Below are positions 1-8,743 of a DNA stretch of 64,000 bases, one piece after another. The notes beneath the pieces are model-generated. The model did no database searches, was not told the origin of the DNA, and saw only the letters and a list, made by a program, of their open reading frames with translations. A program made the position numbers and the translations under genes. Numbering within the stretch: the first letter of the stretch is position 1; each line of letters begins with the position of its first letter. Source of the DNA: a virus; IMG/VR virus record IMGVR_UViG_3300037342_000011, positions 1-64,000 of that record; one strand, 5' to 3'.

Positions 1-856
1 TGCTTCCAATTTCGGAAGCCGCCGAGATGTCTGTGCGCTGTGCTGCGAGCAATTCGACCGCAGCTAAACTATCTGTTCGAACGCCGCCGAGAACTTCAAT
101 CGCGCCGCCGACATTGATCGAAAGTGAAAAGAGCGTTGACGCCCCTACCGCGAAATCATATACCTCACTCCTTGGATACCAGAAGCTCCAGGGGTCGGCG
201 GCCCATGCGAGAAGCTGCGCTTTTGATAAAAGCGCATTCGACACCATCGTCGGGCCTTGAATAAAGCCGTTGCCGCCGAACGACCAAGTGCCGTTGCCGG
301 GGTCGAGATACGCTTGAGAAGAAAGGGTGTCGGTATAAATCTGTCCGGTCAGTAGGTTGACCGCAACGACATGAGGATAGTCCGCGAAATTGCCGACCAT
401 ACTCATACAAACAAATAACGGCGTATCGTAAGGGATTGCCGTAGTCCCGTTATGCCCGTTGTTAAAAGAAAAAACTCCCGACGCACCGTTATTAGCTAAG
501 TAAAAATTTAAAACCCAAGCATCGTTACCGTTAAAGATGACAGGGTAATTGTTCGTCGAAACAAAAAAGCCCGCAACGGTGAATTGTTGGATTGTGGCGA
601 CGCCGCTCCCCAGGATTGGCCGCCCGGAAAAATCCACTTGTCCGCTATTCTGAATCGCCGGACCGAGTTGAGGGTGAATCGTTTTTGTAACGCTGCTCGG
701 CGATCCTCGCAATCCTCCGTCAAGTAAGCTGATAAGGTTTGCGTCGCTCGGGATAACCGAGAGTATATTTTGCGCATTCGCGGCCGGATGCGTAAAATCC
801 ACACCCGGCATGACGCCGGCAGGAAACACCAGCTTGTTGCGCGGACGCCAAAGCAT
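1..856 (-). CDS. LamG-like phage tail/receptor-type protein, C-terminus cut by window edge
   Basis: The frame is open from an ATG at 856 to the left edge without a stop (285 codons seen), so it is a real gene running out of the window. It starts MLWRPRNKLVFPAG. The middle contains a beta-rich stretch (FTVAGFFVS, then VDFSGRP and ITLS-like strands) typical of LamG/concanavalin-type phage tail proteins. A later AWAADPWSFWYPR segment is shared by many phage structural proteins in my recollection. It is the last late gene visible at this end and follows the 866-1348 gene with a 9-nt gap. Assignment to a LamG-type fold is by pattern only; the exact role in adsorption is inferred. Confidence 0.7.
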   Translation of the reverse strand, partial: MLWRPRNKLVFPAGVMPGVDFTHPAANAQNILSVIPSDANLISLLDGGLRGSPSSVTKTIHPQLGPAIQNSGQVDFSGRPILGSGVATIQQFTVAGFFVSTNNYPVIFNGNDAWVLNFYLANNGASGVFSFNNGHNGTTAIPYDTPLFVCMSMVGNFADYPHVVAVNLLTGQIYTDTLSSQAYLDPGNGTWSFGGNGFIQGPTMVSNALLSKAQLLAWAADPWSFWYPRSEVYDFAVGASTLFSLSINVGGAIEVLGGVRTDSLAAVELLAAQRTDISAASEIGS

Positions 857-865
857 CGCCGCGCC

Positions 866-1348
866 TTAGTACTGAATTGCGGAAGCCGCGAGCTTGAGCG
901 TGTTGGCACTCGATGCAAAGGTCTGCCCTGAATTGTTCATGACTAGGACCTTGAATTGCAACGCCGAAAGCACGATGCCGTGCGCCGCGAAAACCGTGCC
1001 GCCACTAATCGTGGTGGCCGGAAGCGGAATAATAAAATCAGGCGGTCGCGCAGGTTGCGCCGTCAAGGATTCGTATGTCGTTCCGCTATCAGGTGAATCC
1101 AGAAACCAGCCAGCCACATTGGCACCGGCGCTTAACGCCGTGCCGATGGCGCCCAGCGTCAGAAATAAATCAGCGAAGATGCCCTGCGCGGTGTCGTTGT
1201 TTGTAAACTTGCCGCTCGCGCCACCAACCGATGAGACAATCAACGAGCCTGACGCAAGGCTGTTCAACTCCGTCGATTGCAGCGTGAGCACCGATCCCAG
1301 AAGGCCGCTGTTGCTCGTTCCTGCCGCATAGAGAAAATCTGTGGGCAT
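866..1348 (-). CDS. Phage structural protein of unknown function
   Basis: 160 aa, ATG start, overlapping the stop of the upstream gene by a TAATG junction at 1348. The sequence is rich in Ala, Ser and Thr with alternating hydrophobic residues, as in beta-rich tail or head decoration proteins, and has no signal peptide or transmembrane segment. Position between the 198-aa gene and the LamG-like gene places it in the tail module. I do not recognise the family. Confidence 0.75.
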   Translation of the reverse strand: MPTDFLYAAGTSNSGLLGSVLTLQSTELNSLASGSLIVSSVGGASGKFTNNDTAQGIFADLFLTLGAIGTALSAGANVAGWFLDSPDSGTTYESLTAQPARPPDFIIPLPATTISGGTVFAAHGIVLSALQFKVLVMNNSGQTFASSANTLKLAASAIQY

Positions 1349-1944
1349 TAGACCAAAGCCTCCCCACTGACGACGAAGACGGCTTCAAGATCACCCGTGC
1401 CGATCGGCGAGCTGTAGCCGGCTGATTGCCACCACGGGATGTTTGGCGTGCCGAGCGCTGCCAATTGAACGGCTTGAGCGGCACTCAATAGATTATTGGT
1501 CACTAGATCGGCGACCATCGCCTGCGTGCGCGCGAGACTGAAATCGATGATCTGTTCGCGTACGTCGTCATTAAGATCGACCGCCGCCGCCGCACCTGCG
1601 GACGTTCCGACTGCGGCCTTAATTGGTAACCACAAGCCATTTTCGCGCAGCCAATTGACAACAACTGAGATCGATGCCGGCGCCGGCTTTCCGGCGACCG
1701 TCAGTGTATTGATCGCATCGAGTTTTACAAGAACGGCTGGATCATTAAAAATGGCCGCGTAGCCCATGTGCCAAGCGTTCGCTGCGACCACGTAGGCAGC
1801 CTGGTCGGCTTCACTGGCATCGTCTGGCGGTATCGTCGGATGAGGCGTTGCGAGCGCTGCCTTTGCCGCATCGATGCGCGGTTGCTCAATCGCAGCGGCA
1901 CCTAACGACGGCCATTTCGCGATCAAAGAATCATAATAAGCCAT
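1348..1944 (-). CDS. Phage structural protein of unknown function
   Basis: 198 aa beginning MAYYDSLIAKWPSLG. Mostly helical and Ala-rich, with a tail ending in a short hydrophobic strand (VFVVSGEALV). It sits in the tail module, coupled to the next gene by a TAATG overlap. The gene order suggests a virion or tail-assembly role; no domain is recognised. Confidence 0.75.
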   Translation of the reverse strand: MAYYDSLIAKWPSLGAAAIEQPRIDAAKAALATPHPTIPPDDASEADQAAYVVAANAWHMGYAAIFNDPAVLVKLDAINTLTVAGKPAPASISVVVNWLRENGLWLPIKAAVGTSAGAAAAVDLNDDVREQIIDFSLARTQAMVADLVTNNLLSAAQAVQLAALGTPNIPWWQSAGYSSPIGTGDLEAVFVVSGEALV

Positions 1945-1957
1945 TGATCATCTCACT

Positions 1958-2086
1958 TTAGGTGAATCGGTTAAGTCGTCGAGCCCGAATGTCGCCAGAT
2001 GACGTAGTTGTAATCGTCAGCGTCTGGCTTGTAGTACCAGGAGCGATGTTAAGGCTACTGTTTACGCCGTCAATTGCTAAAGCCAT
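1958..2086 (-). CDS. Small tail-module protein (42 aa)
   Basis: ATG start at 2086 (MALAIDGVNSSLNIAPGTTS), stop TAA at 1958. The N-terminal 30 residues look like a beta-rich phage structural domain with a Thr-rich strand, then the frame ends abruptly in a basic tail (IRARRLNRFT). It fills the gap between the wHTH gene and the 198-aa gene. It could be a short complete gene or a truncated remnant of a longer beta protein. Confidence 0.5.
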   Translation of the reverse strand: MALAIDGVNSSLNIAPGTTSQTLTITTTSSGDIRARRLNRFT

Positions 2087-2095
2087 GAGATGTGA

Positions 2096-2542
2096 TCAAC
2101 CAGGAGAACGGTCAGCCAGCAACTCTTTCAACCGGTTCTTCATCTCCGGTTTCAAATAGTACCCACCACTCACACCCCCGATCATGCTGCCGTAATAAGT
2201 TTCGATTGTTACGCCGAACGGCTTAAGCTTTTTGCGGATATTGCTCATCGCAACGCGGACGACTTCATAAGAATTTATCGGCCTGTCGCACTCCAACCGA
2301 TCGGCATAAAGCACCGCGATTATTCCATCAGTTGAAATTCGCTCGCGATTTGCCAATAGCTGAAGAATGATGCTCTGTTGGGCCTTGAAGTTAAAAAGAA
2401 ACTTGCTCCCGACAAAAACTTGCTTTTCAAATTCAGCGGTCATAATCCGAAGGCTGCGAAGGCCTTCGGTTATATAGTCGGCTGAAATGATCGCACGATC
2501 CAACTCTGCAAGCAGACCTGTTTTACGGAGCCGCTTTGCCAT
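2096..2542 (-). CDS. Orphan OmpR-type winged-helix DNA-binding protein
   Basis: 148 aa. Residues about 45-135 follow the transcriptional-regulator C-terminal (OmpR/PhoB) winged-helix pattern: a beta strand (KFLFNFKAQQSIILQLL), helices, a recognition helix around VVRVAMSNIRKKLKPFG, and the wing ending in SGGYYL. There is no receiver domain. It lies within the structural cluster, between the 373-aa structural gene and small tail genes. A second orphan wHTH is at 12158-12529. Role as a late-gene regulator is inferred. Confidence 0.7.
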   Translation of the reverse strand: MAKRLRKTGLLAELDRAIISADYITEGLRSLRIMTAEFEKQVFVGSKFLFNFKAQQSIILQLLANRERISTDGIIAVLYADRLECDRPINSYEVVRVAMSNIRKKLKPFGVTIETYYGSMIGGVSGGYYLKPEMKNRLKELLADRSPG

Positions 2543-2545
2543 ACG

Positions 2546-3667
2546 TTAAGTCGTCGATCCCGTCGTCCTCAAATCCGCCGCTCCCTTGTACGTCGCGGTA
2601 CCGGCTGGGAGCGTTAACCTGAGCCACATGCCTTGCGAATCTGCAGCCACGCCGCCCGCTGGCAACGAGCCGGGGGAGGCAATAACGCTGATTGCCGAGG
2701 GTTGTGTCACGAAGGTCAAAGCGGATGAGTCACCGTTGGTTGGCAAGGTCTGCCGGTTAGCGTCGGTCGCCGTGTCGTTGAGAACCTTTGTCAACGCGAG
2801 GTCTAGCAACGCGCCCGAAGGCAACGTCGGTGTTTCACTCAGCACTTGGAGTGCCGCCGAGGTCAGCGACGTGGTGCTGTTTGTATTGAGCGCAAACACC
2901 TTCTCGTAAAACGTGCGCGAAGAGCCGCCGGGGACATCGGCTTGAGCGGTAGCAAAAATGCGCGTGATGGCCGTCACCGGGTTCGGCAAAATGTCGAACA
3001 GCATGCCGGTGGCGATGTCGTAGGTCGAAGTGGCATCTGGGATGGTACCCCAATCGCGGTTGATTGCTACAAAATCCGCGCCGTAGGAACCGGACGTATA
3101 TGGCACCGAAATCATTCGAAGTTGCCCCGAGCCGGTGCCGCCTGTGATACGGATGATGAGGCCGAGACCGTTGTAAGTCAACGCGCCGACCGTCGCGCCA
3201 TCGCCGGATTGCAATTTCATCAACGGCGGCGTGATGCCGCTCGTATTAGCGGAACCGACTTGCGCGGTATGGCCAGAAACGATACGGGTGTGCCCCATCG
3301 CCGCAACGTCGCCCACCGCAGCAGTGCCGCCTGGATTGGTTAGCGACCCGATAGCACCGCCGGTGATAACACCAAACATCAAACGTTCGAACGTTTGACC
3401 GCCGAAAGACGATGCAAGAACGGTGGTCCCGGTGAGTGTAATCGCGGCGGGCGTTTGGATTGTGCCGGTACTGTCGCGGCCCGCTACTTGGATTTTAACC
3501 GCCGTATCAGACGCCGACGACGACACAAGGTCTAGCGCCATCGTCGAGGCAAGATCGTAGAACCCAACGCGCTTTGTAAGATCGAGCGCGCCACCAATCG
3601 TGACGCCATCTGCCTCCGGCATGTTGGCGGAGCCATAAACCACAATTTGATTGGGCGTAACTGACAT
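2546..3667 (-). CDS. Major tail-module structural protein, unassigned
   Basis: 373 aa beginning MSVTPNQIVVYGSANMPEAD, beta-rich and Gly/Thr/Ser-rich, low in charge, ending in an Ig-like segment (GMWLRLTLPAGTATYKGAADL). Size and context, after the neck proteins, suit a tail or virion-surface protein. I see no tail-sheath or tube signature, so the precise role is unknown. The start is a good ATG with GGAACC-type spacing from the preceding gene. Confidence 0.75.
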   Translation of the reverse strand: MSVTPNQIVVYGSANMPEADGVTIGGALDLTKRVGFYDLASTMALDLVSSSASDTAVKIQVAGRDSTGTIQTPAAITLTGTTVLASSFGGQTFERLMFGVITGGAIGSLTNPGGTAAVGDVAAMGHTRIVSGHTAQVGSANTSGITPPLMKLQSGDGATVGALTYNGLGLIIRITGGTGSGQLRMISVPYTSGSYGADFVAINRDWGTIPDATSTYDIATGMLFDILPNPVTAITRIFATAQADVPGGSSRTFYEKVFALNTNSTTSLTSAALQVLSETPTLPSGALLDLALTKVLNDTATDANRQTLPTNGDSSALTFVTQPSAISVIASPGSLPAGGVAADSQGMWLRLTLPAGTATYKGAADLRTTGSTT

Positions 3668-3692
3668 AAGGTCGGTTCCTTTTTCCTATTGA

Positions 3693-4271
3693 TCAGCGAT
3701 AAAACGCTACATCTAAGAGCGGGCTACCGCTAAGAGCGATGAACTGAATTTGTGATAGGGTGCCTGAATACAAGACCCCTGGAATCCCGTGAACTGCGAT
3801 GTTACCGATACTGGCGGTCGGCGCTCCGCCGTCATCCCGCCACCTCACGTCCGCCGTTTCGGCTTGGAGGTAAGCCATAGTTGCGCTGGGGGGAACGCCG
3901 CCCGAAGTCACGCTGGCCGACGATGCTGTGTTGCTGGCGCTGAGTTGATATGTGCCTGCGCCGCCTGTAGTTCCGCTGACTTGCCCGGTGATTGTAGTAC
4001 CCGCCGTCAAGCCGGTGCCGCTGACAATTTGGTCGCCGGTCAAAATAACTCCGGTGACCGACGTAACTACAAGCTGCGTTGCGTTGGAGGCTGCCGACGC
4101 TGTAAACGACGCCCGAACACAGGACGACAGTTTGATGGCCGAGCCGAGTTGCGAGGCTGAGAGTTGGCAGTTACCGACCGGAACCAAGAACTGGCCCGGC
4201 ACGGTTCCTTGGGCGGCGGCTTCGCTTGACAAAGCCATTAACACTGACAAAGCGAATAGAGTTTTATTCAT
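3693..4271 (-). CDS. Signal-peptide-bearing beta-repeat phage protein
   Basis: 192 aa from the ATG at 4271 (MNKTLFALSVLMALSSEAAA), a classical Sec signal peptide with a cleavage site after AAA. The mature part carries a beta module (SGTGLTAGTTITGQVSGTTG) also found in the disrupted gene at 51068-51589 and, in looser form, in the cement protein (8744-9682) and baseplate J protein. An exported protein between neck genes is odd for a virion component. It may instead act at the host envelope. Confidence 0.75.
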   Translation of the reverse strand: MNKTLFALSVLMALSSEAAAQGTVPGQFLVPVGNCQLSASQLGSAIKLSSCVRASFTASAASNATQLVVTSVTGVILTGDQIVSGTGLTAGTTITGQVSGTTGGAGTYQLSASNTASSASVTSGGVPPSATMAYLQAETADVRWRDDGGAPTASIGNIAVHGIPGVLYSGTLSQIQFIALSGSPLLDVAFYR

Positions 4272-4272
4272 G

Positions 4273-4656
4273 TTACGATCCATCTTGGAGTGTCATGACC
4301 GCCTTAGTCCAGCCCGCTGTCAAGGCGAACCCTTCGAGCACTTGCGATATCAACCACACCGAGCCGTCTGGAAGCGTGATAAGATCGCCACCCTTCATCA
4401 ACACTCGCACAACTCCATCAAGATTGCCGTTGATGTAGATAGCCATGAGAGTGCCTTGAAGATTGAGACCTTCAATTTGCCGGAGGTCCCTATTGGTGAG
4501 GGGCTGAACTTGCGCGGTTAAACTTACAGGTTCTGCATAGGCAGGCGTTCGGCTGCCGTCGGCGTTTGTAGTCGAGCCGGTACTGGATTGAAGGCTAATG
4601 GTGATTTGAGGGTTCACCGCGCCGACCGCTCCAGAGACTATCGAGTGGAGGTTCAT
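4273..4656 (-). CDS. Head-tail joining/neck protein, putative
   Basis: 127 aa, beginning MNLHSIVSGAVGAVNPQITI. It contains VYLISQVLEGF-like and GDLITLPDGSVWLISQ strands typical of small neck or tail-completion proteins with an OB- or SH3-like barrel. Overlaps the preceding gene at 4656 (TAATG). Order after DUF4054 and HK97-gp10-like genes supports a neck role; the family is not certain. Confidence 0.65.
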   Translation of the reverse strand: MNLHSIVSGAVGAVNPQITISLQSSTGSTTNADGSRTPAYAEPVSLTAQVQPLTNRDLRQIEGLNLQGTLMAIYINGNLDGVVRVLMKGGDLITLPDGSVWLISQVLEGFALTAGWTKAVMTLQDGS

Positions 4657-5309
4657 TAGCCGCGTATTTCATAGGCGTAGGTCGAAGTATCGAGCGCGGT
4701 GCCCGCCACCGTGAAGCCCGTCTGGGGGGTAACCGTCTTAACTGCTGGAATTGCTCCAACCGTACCACCGACTGTCTTGAGCGTGATTGTAACGTTAGAG
4801 TTGGCGGTCAAGTTTGCATCGGCCACCGTGACGGGGGTTGCGCCGTTAGCGACGAACGTTCCGGAATGTGGGAAATAGCCCTGTTCAACCCCAACCATCG
4901 AAACCGCGCCGGAGCCAGTAAGCGTAAGCAGGTATTTCACCCAACTATTAGCCGGGACAATAGTCGCACCGGTCAGAGTGACCCCGGTTCCAGCCGCGAT
5001 AGTCGCCGGGAATATGGCGTTGTTGAGATAAGTGAATGATAGCGTATTTCCGATGTTCCCGGAAAAGCCACCAGCTGCGATGATGTTTGCAACCGTGTCT
5101 GACGTGTCGGTGAACGCCCCAGTTTGCGTTCCGCCTCGCGTAATTATGCCACCAACGATACCGGCACCGGACAACACGCCCGCGCCAACCGTGTTGATTG
5201 CGGTATTGACGATTCCGCTAGAATTTGTCCCAAGGATGGCGTCGAGAGCGGCCTTATTGAGGACGAAGTCCCCGATTGAAGTATCGAGTAGATTGTAGTA
5301 TGTTCGCAT
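4656..5309 (-). CDS. Phage structural protein, beta-rich
   Basis: 217 aa, start MRTYYNLLDTSIGDFVLNKA. A helical N-terminus is followed by Gly/Thr-rich repeated strands, the composition of a virion or tail-tube accessory protein. Located directly after the gp10-like completion protein. No catalytic motif or transmembrane segment is seen and the family is not recognised. Confidence 0.7.
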   Translation of the reverse strand: MRTYYNLLDTSIGDFVLNKAALDAILGTNSSGIVNTAINTVGAGVLSGAGIVGGIITRGGTQTGAFTDTSDTVANIIAAGGFSGNIGNTLSFTYLNNAIFPATIAAGTGVTLTGATIVPANSWVKYLLTLTGSGAVSMVGVEQGYFPHSGTFVANGATPVTVADANLTANSNVTITLKTVGGTVGAIPAVKTVTPQTGFTVAGTALDTSTYAYEIRG

Positions 5310-5324
5310 TTTGGGAACTCCTGG

Positions 5325-5795
5325 TTAGGATTTAATTTCGAAGGCGACGGCGTTCAACATATCGCCGGTATCGACGAGCGGCTGAGTGCCCTTTTTCTTG
5401 TGTCCGAACATCCCGGCGAGCGTGGCTTCTGAATTAGGTAGCCACCCGCCGTTTAAGATGGAGTCTTGAAGCTGACCGCTTATCAACTCGCCCATCGCGG
5501 TTAGTGTACTGTTGATGTTGTAGTCGTCTTCTTTCAACTTGGCCGCCAACACATCTGGCCACTGAGGTGATTTGTTTGCGATCATTGTGCGAAAGAACGG
5601 GCGCGGCGGTATCGGAAAACGGGCGTCCGGTGTACCGTACTCGTTGTATACGGCCTTCATCACGTCGCTGATGCCGTTCTCGTCAACCTTGCCGTTGTCC
5701 AAAAAGCCGACCTTCAAAGTCTCGGGCCGGTTTAGCTTCTTGGCCAACTCGGCCATCTTCGCTTGAAACTTATCGCCGCCCTTGAGGGTGGCCAT
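5325..5795 (-). CDS. Tail-completion / HK97 gp10-like protein
   Basis: 156 aa. The stretch KVGFLDNGKVDENGIS...YNEYGTPDARFPIPPRPFFR matches the classic neck/tail-terminator pattern in which a strand-turn-helix is followed by EYGT and IPxRPFxR. This family closes the tail or joins it to the head. Immediately downstream of the DUF4054 gene, as expected for phage neck modules. Confidence 0.8.
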   Translation of the reverse strand: MATLKGGDKFQAKMAELAKKLNRPETLKVGFLDNGKVDENGISDVMKAVYNEYGTPDARFPIPPRPFFRTMIANKSPQWPDVLAAKLKEDDYNINSTLTAMGELISGQLQDSILNGGWLPNSEATLAGMFGHKKKGTQPLVDTGDMLNAVAFEIKS

Positions 5796-6290
5796 CTAAC
5801 CCGTGTACCCGGTGCCATCACCGCCCAAATAACCCACGCCGCTGCCAAAGGTGCCCGCGTTGACCGGGTTGCGGTTATTGGGGAGATAGCGAGCGGTGCG
5901 GTAAGGTTGCGAAGCGGTCCAATACATGAACCCATATTTTGTTTGCGTGAAGAACCCCGATGCCATCGGCATATTGGTCGGCAATTCAACGCTGACGTTG
6001 ACAGAGCCCTCGGCAGCTTGAGAGATGCGCCCGACGAGCGGCGAGGCGGACGCTGCGCCCGCAGGCGAAGCCATTAACGCGGCCATATGCGCGGTCAACA
6101 AATTTAGCAAGTTGGCTTGCTGAACCGGGTCGTTTACCGGGCCACCGCCATCGTTGCGGTGAACCATCGTCGCCATCAAAAAGTATTGAGTCCCCAGAAC
6201 CGGCGTCACCGGGGTTGAACCGCCCGGTGACGCAAATTCAGGAAACAACGCCACCCACGCAGCGTAATTGAACGCTACGGTGACGCCCAT
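5796..6290 (-). CDS. DUF4054-type head-tail adaptor
   Basis: 164 aa from ATG 6290 (MGVTVAFNYAAWVALFPEFA). The N-terminal FxxWxxLFPEF pattern, a central helix (NLLTAHMAALM) and the C-terminal ...TKYGFMYWTASQPYRTARYLPN segment fit the DUF4054 head-completion family. The chosen start lies just after the upstream stop at 6292. A longer in-frame start at 6326 would overlap that gene. Confidence 0.8.
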   Translation of the reverse strand: MGVTVAFNYAAWVALFPEFASPGGSTPVTPVLGTQYFLMATMVHRNDGGGPVNDPVQQANLLNLLTAHMAALMASPAGAASASPLVGRISQAAEGSVNVSVELPTNMPMASGFFTQTKYGFMYWTASQPYRTARYLPNNRNPVNAGTFGSGVGYLGGDGTGYTG

Positions 6291-6291
6291 C

Positions 6292-6789
6292 TCAAGCAGC
6301 CTCTTCTTTTCTATTGCCACTCTCAACCTTGAAGCGCCTGCTTAGACGCGGCAGGTTCTTCGGGTCGAGCGGCTCTAGGCCGTTCTTTTCCTTGGCGTGG
6401 TCCTTGGCCTGATCGCGGGCGCTATGCTCGCCATCCGACGCGAAGATCAAACCGTTCTTGACGATGGGGTTGTCCTTGTTGCTCTCAAACCATCTTTCCC
6501 ACACGTCGCGCGGTACATTGTGAGTAAGAGCAAACGATCCCCTGAGCGACATTGGCGGCGCGGCAGGGTCAACCGTCGGCACGGAATAGCCGTTGATTTT
6601 GAACTGCTTGCCGGTCAGTTGGTACTCAATAACGTCCCGAACACCGCCGCCCATAACCACTTCGACCTTTGTCACCTTGCGTTCCTCAGCAATGAGGATG
6701 CCGTGAGGCATTTTGCAGGCCACCGTGAGGGTGGCGCTGCTTCCTTTGCCGTGGCCAACTTGTTCGGCCATCTTGGTAGGTTCAGTCAT
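6292..6789 (-). CDS. Conserved head/neck-region protein
   Basis: 165 aa. Starts MTEPTKMAEQVGHGKGSSAT, central beta part with KVTKVEVVMGGGV, then DVWERWFESNKDNPIVKNGLIFA and a charged helical tail. This arrangement is common in genes lying between capsid and DUF4054 genes of similar phages. The function is unknown to me. The HNH gene at 6782-7597 overlaps its start, suggesting that the endonuclease was inserted between it and the capsid gene. Confidence 0.7.
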   Translation of the reverse strand: MTEPTKMAEQVGHGKGSSATLTVACKMPHGILIAEERKVTKVEVVMGGGVRDVIEYQLTGKQFKINGYSVPTVDPAAPPMSLRGSFALTHNVPRDVWERWFESNKDNPIVKNGLIFASDGEHSARDQAKDHAKEKNGLEPLDPKNLPRLSRRFKVESGNRKEEAA

Positions 6790-7597
6790 TGAATACTCCT
6801 TCTGGTATGCGGTTTGATTTCTTCAAGTTATCTAATGCGGGAATAACTTGAAGATTAGTGTGAACATGGAGACCACTTACGGTTTTACCGCGTAGGGGAT
6901 AGATGTGATCAACATGATGCTTTATCCCGGTTTCTTTTGTAAGACGCGCTGCCAGCGCGTAGAACTCTTCGATCTTTTTCAAATCTGCCCAAGGCGGGGT
7001 GCGTTGTAACTTTTCAGCTTCGCGTTTTCGCGCTGCTGCAACATAACGCACTTTGTGGTTTCGGTAGTCCTGACGACGTCTAGCGCGTGCCCTTTCAGGA
7101 TTTTTAGCGCGAGCTTTTCTAGATTGGTTGCTGTATTTTTCAGGATTTAATTTTCGGTCTTCTTTGATTGCTAACCGAATAGACAGGTTATTTGCAGCAT
7201 AATTTTCTTTTGCTTTAATGCTTCTTTGGTCTTTTTGTCTTTCATATAAACGTTTGCTGCGTATTCTTTTTCTCTTTATCCGTTCCTCTTCTGGTATCTT
7301 AGGTCGAGGATTTTCTTTCCAGAATTTTAATCTGCCAACAATTAACTTCTCTTGATTAAGTTGAGCGTGACATTTGTACGAACACGTTTTTGTTGTATTT
7401 CTGCGATATTGAGGGACGTAATACATTTTACCGCAGCAAGCACATTCGACTTCAACCCCCTCGCGTTGTCGCTTTGGTCGGCCCGCATGAAGGCAAGCAA
7501 AAGAACAAAACTTATATTTATTTAGTCGCCATCCAGGAACATAAGAAACCTTGCCACACCACTCACATGCTTTTTCTGATCCAGTTTTTGCCGGCAT
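6782..7597 (-). CDS. HNH homing-type endonuclease with zinc-finger N-terminus
   Basis: 271 aa. Two Cys-rich fingers (CEWCGKVSYVPG, CACCGKMYYVPQYRRN) precede a long Lys/Arg-rich linker. The C-terminal HNH core is KHHVDHIYPLRGKTVSG...NLQVIPALDNLKKSN, with the two-His start, a central Asn and the closing NLKKSN. Free-standing HNH genes of this build are typical phage homing endonucleases. It lies immediately downstream of the major capsid gene. Lower GC and A-rich codons than its neighbours support transfer. Its ribosome-binding site lies in a strong hairpin (7599-7642). Confidence 0.88.
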   Translation of the reverse strand: MPAKTGSEKACEWCGKVSYVPGWRLNKYKFCSFACLHAGRPKRQREGVEVECACCGKMYYVPQYRRNTTKTCSYKCHAQLNQEKLIVGRLKFWKENPRPKIPEEERIKRKRIRSKRLYERQKDQRSIKAKENYAANNLSIRLAIKEDRKLNPEKYSNQSRKARAKNPERARARRRQDYRNHKVRYVAAARKREAEKLQRTPPWADLKKIEEFYALAARLTKETGIKHHVDHIYPLRGKTVSGLHVHTNLQVIPALDNLKKSNRIPEGVFND

Positions 7598-7598
7598 C

Positions 7599-7642
7599 GG
7601 GAGTGCTCCATCTGAGAAATTACCTCAGTATAAAGCACTCCC
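7599..7642 (-). promoter_or_regulatory. Hairpin that sequesters the ribosome-binding site of the HNH gene
   Basis: On the minus strand GGGAGTGCT (7634-7642) pairs perfectly with AGCACTCCC (7599-7607), and an inner CTGAG/CTCAG stem (7624-7628 with 7612-7616) closes a 7-nt loop. The GGAG Shine-Dalgarno overlaps the 3' arm and the ATG starts 2 nt after it. Such hairpins are known to silence endonuclease translation on read-through transcripts of T4-like phages. The parallel here is inference. Confidence 0.75.
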
Positions 7643-7657
7643 ACCATGTTTGCAATA

Positions 7658-8731
7658 CTATACGCCGACCATTTGACTTATGCAGAATGGTTGCCGAAGC
7701 ACGGCCCCCCAGCTTCCACCCGTCTGTTTCTGCTTGTAGCTCGAAGACGCGGGGATCAGTTTGTGAGCCCGCATTTTCTCGTTGAACGCGCAGAAGCCAA
7801 CCTTTTGACCTTCGATGGTCTCGGCGATCAACTGCACGGTGTTGCCGGCGGCAACGCCTTGCGAGTTGGAGGTCGAGAGTACGCCATACTGCGGAACCTG
7901 CTCGATGCGGAGATTCGAGAAGTTCTTCTTGAGCAAGTCCTCAACGTTGACCGCGAACGAGTTGGTGGCCAGCATCGCCGCCGCCGAAGCGGGGGACAAA
8001 GCAAGCACCATCTTGTCGGTGGTCTCGACGTTACCGATGACCTGCGACACCAACTGCGTGTAGAGAGCTTTGATGTCGTTGAAAATCTCGTTCGCCGTGG
8101 CGTTAGCCCACCCGGTACCACCGGCAGCTTTCGTCGCGGGCGTCAAAGCCGCAGTCAGGTTCGGGTCGTTCAGCAAGCCGTAGTTCTGCAAGCCAAGAAC
8201 CCCGTACAGATAGGTGAGGTTCATAAACTTGTTGTGAACGGTCGCCGAGGATGCCTGAAGCTCAGACACCCAATTGATGCGCGCCAGCCCGGCCCGCTCC
8301 AGTTCCAGCTCGCCGTATTCGAGCATGGTTTGGAACAGGTAAGATTGACGCTGCGGGAAGTTGGTGTTGACCCCGGCGTTGCCGTTCTCGGCATAGTCGC
8401 CGTAGCTCGACACTTCGCCCGTAGCTTCTGCGGTGATGAACATTGCAGTCTGGTCAACCCAGGTACCCTTGCGTTCCTCACCGATGATGACTGCCGCCTT
8501 GTTAGGGGCGAACAGGATTTTGTACACCTGCGGGTCGATGAACGTCGTCAACATCGCCGGCACGCCAGCGTTGGCTGTGGTGGTCAAAGTTGGCAGCGCG
8601 TCCATCGCCATCGCGGCGTTGTAACGGAACTCGTCCGGAAGGTAGCAAGCGGCCTCAGGGTAATACACCCCCTTGGCCTCAAGCGATGCCTTGTGCGCCC
8701 GGAAGGCAGAAAGTGCGTCTTGTCGGTTCAT
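7658..8731 (-). CDS. Major capsid protein (DUF2184 type)
   Basis: 357 aa, strong AAGGAG ribosome-binding site before ATG. Sequence hallmarks are DPQVYKILFAPNKAAVIIGEERKG, GDYAENGNAGVNTNFPQRQSYLF and the C-terminal KLIPASSSYKQKQTGGSWGAVLRQPFCIS, as in DUF2184 major capsid proteins of myo- and siphoviruses. The genes for protease, scaffold-like and cement proteins precede it in canonical order. It should be the most abundant virion protein. Confidence 0.92.
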   Translation of the reverse strand: MNRQDALSAFRAHKASLEAKGVYYPEAACYLPDEFRYNAAMAMDALPTLTTTANAGVPAMLTTFIDPQVYKILFAPNKAAVIIGEERKGTWVDQTAMFITAEATGEVSSYGDYAENGNAGVNTNFPQRQSYLFQTMLEYGELELERAGLARINWVSELQASSATVHNKFMNLTYLYGVLGLQNYGLLNDPNLTAALTPATKAAGGTGWANATANEIFNDIKALYTQLVSQVIGNVETTDKMVLALSPASAAAMLATNSFAVNVEDLLKKNFSNLRIEQVPQYGVLSTSNSQGVAAGNTVQLIAETIEGQKVGFCAFNEKMRAHKLIPASSSYKQKQTGGSWGAVLRQPFCISQMVGV

Positions 8732-8743
8732 GGTTCTTTCTCC

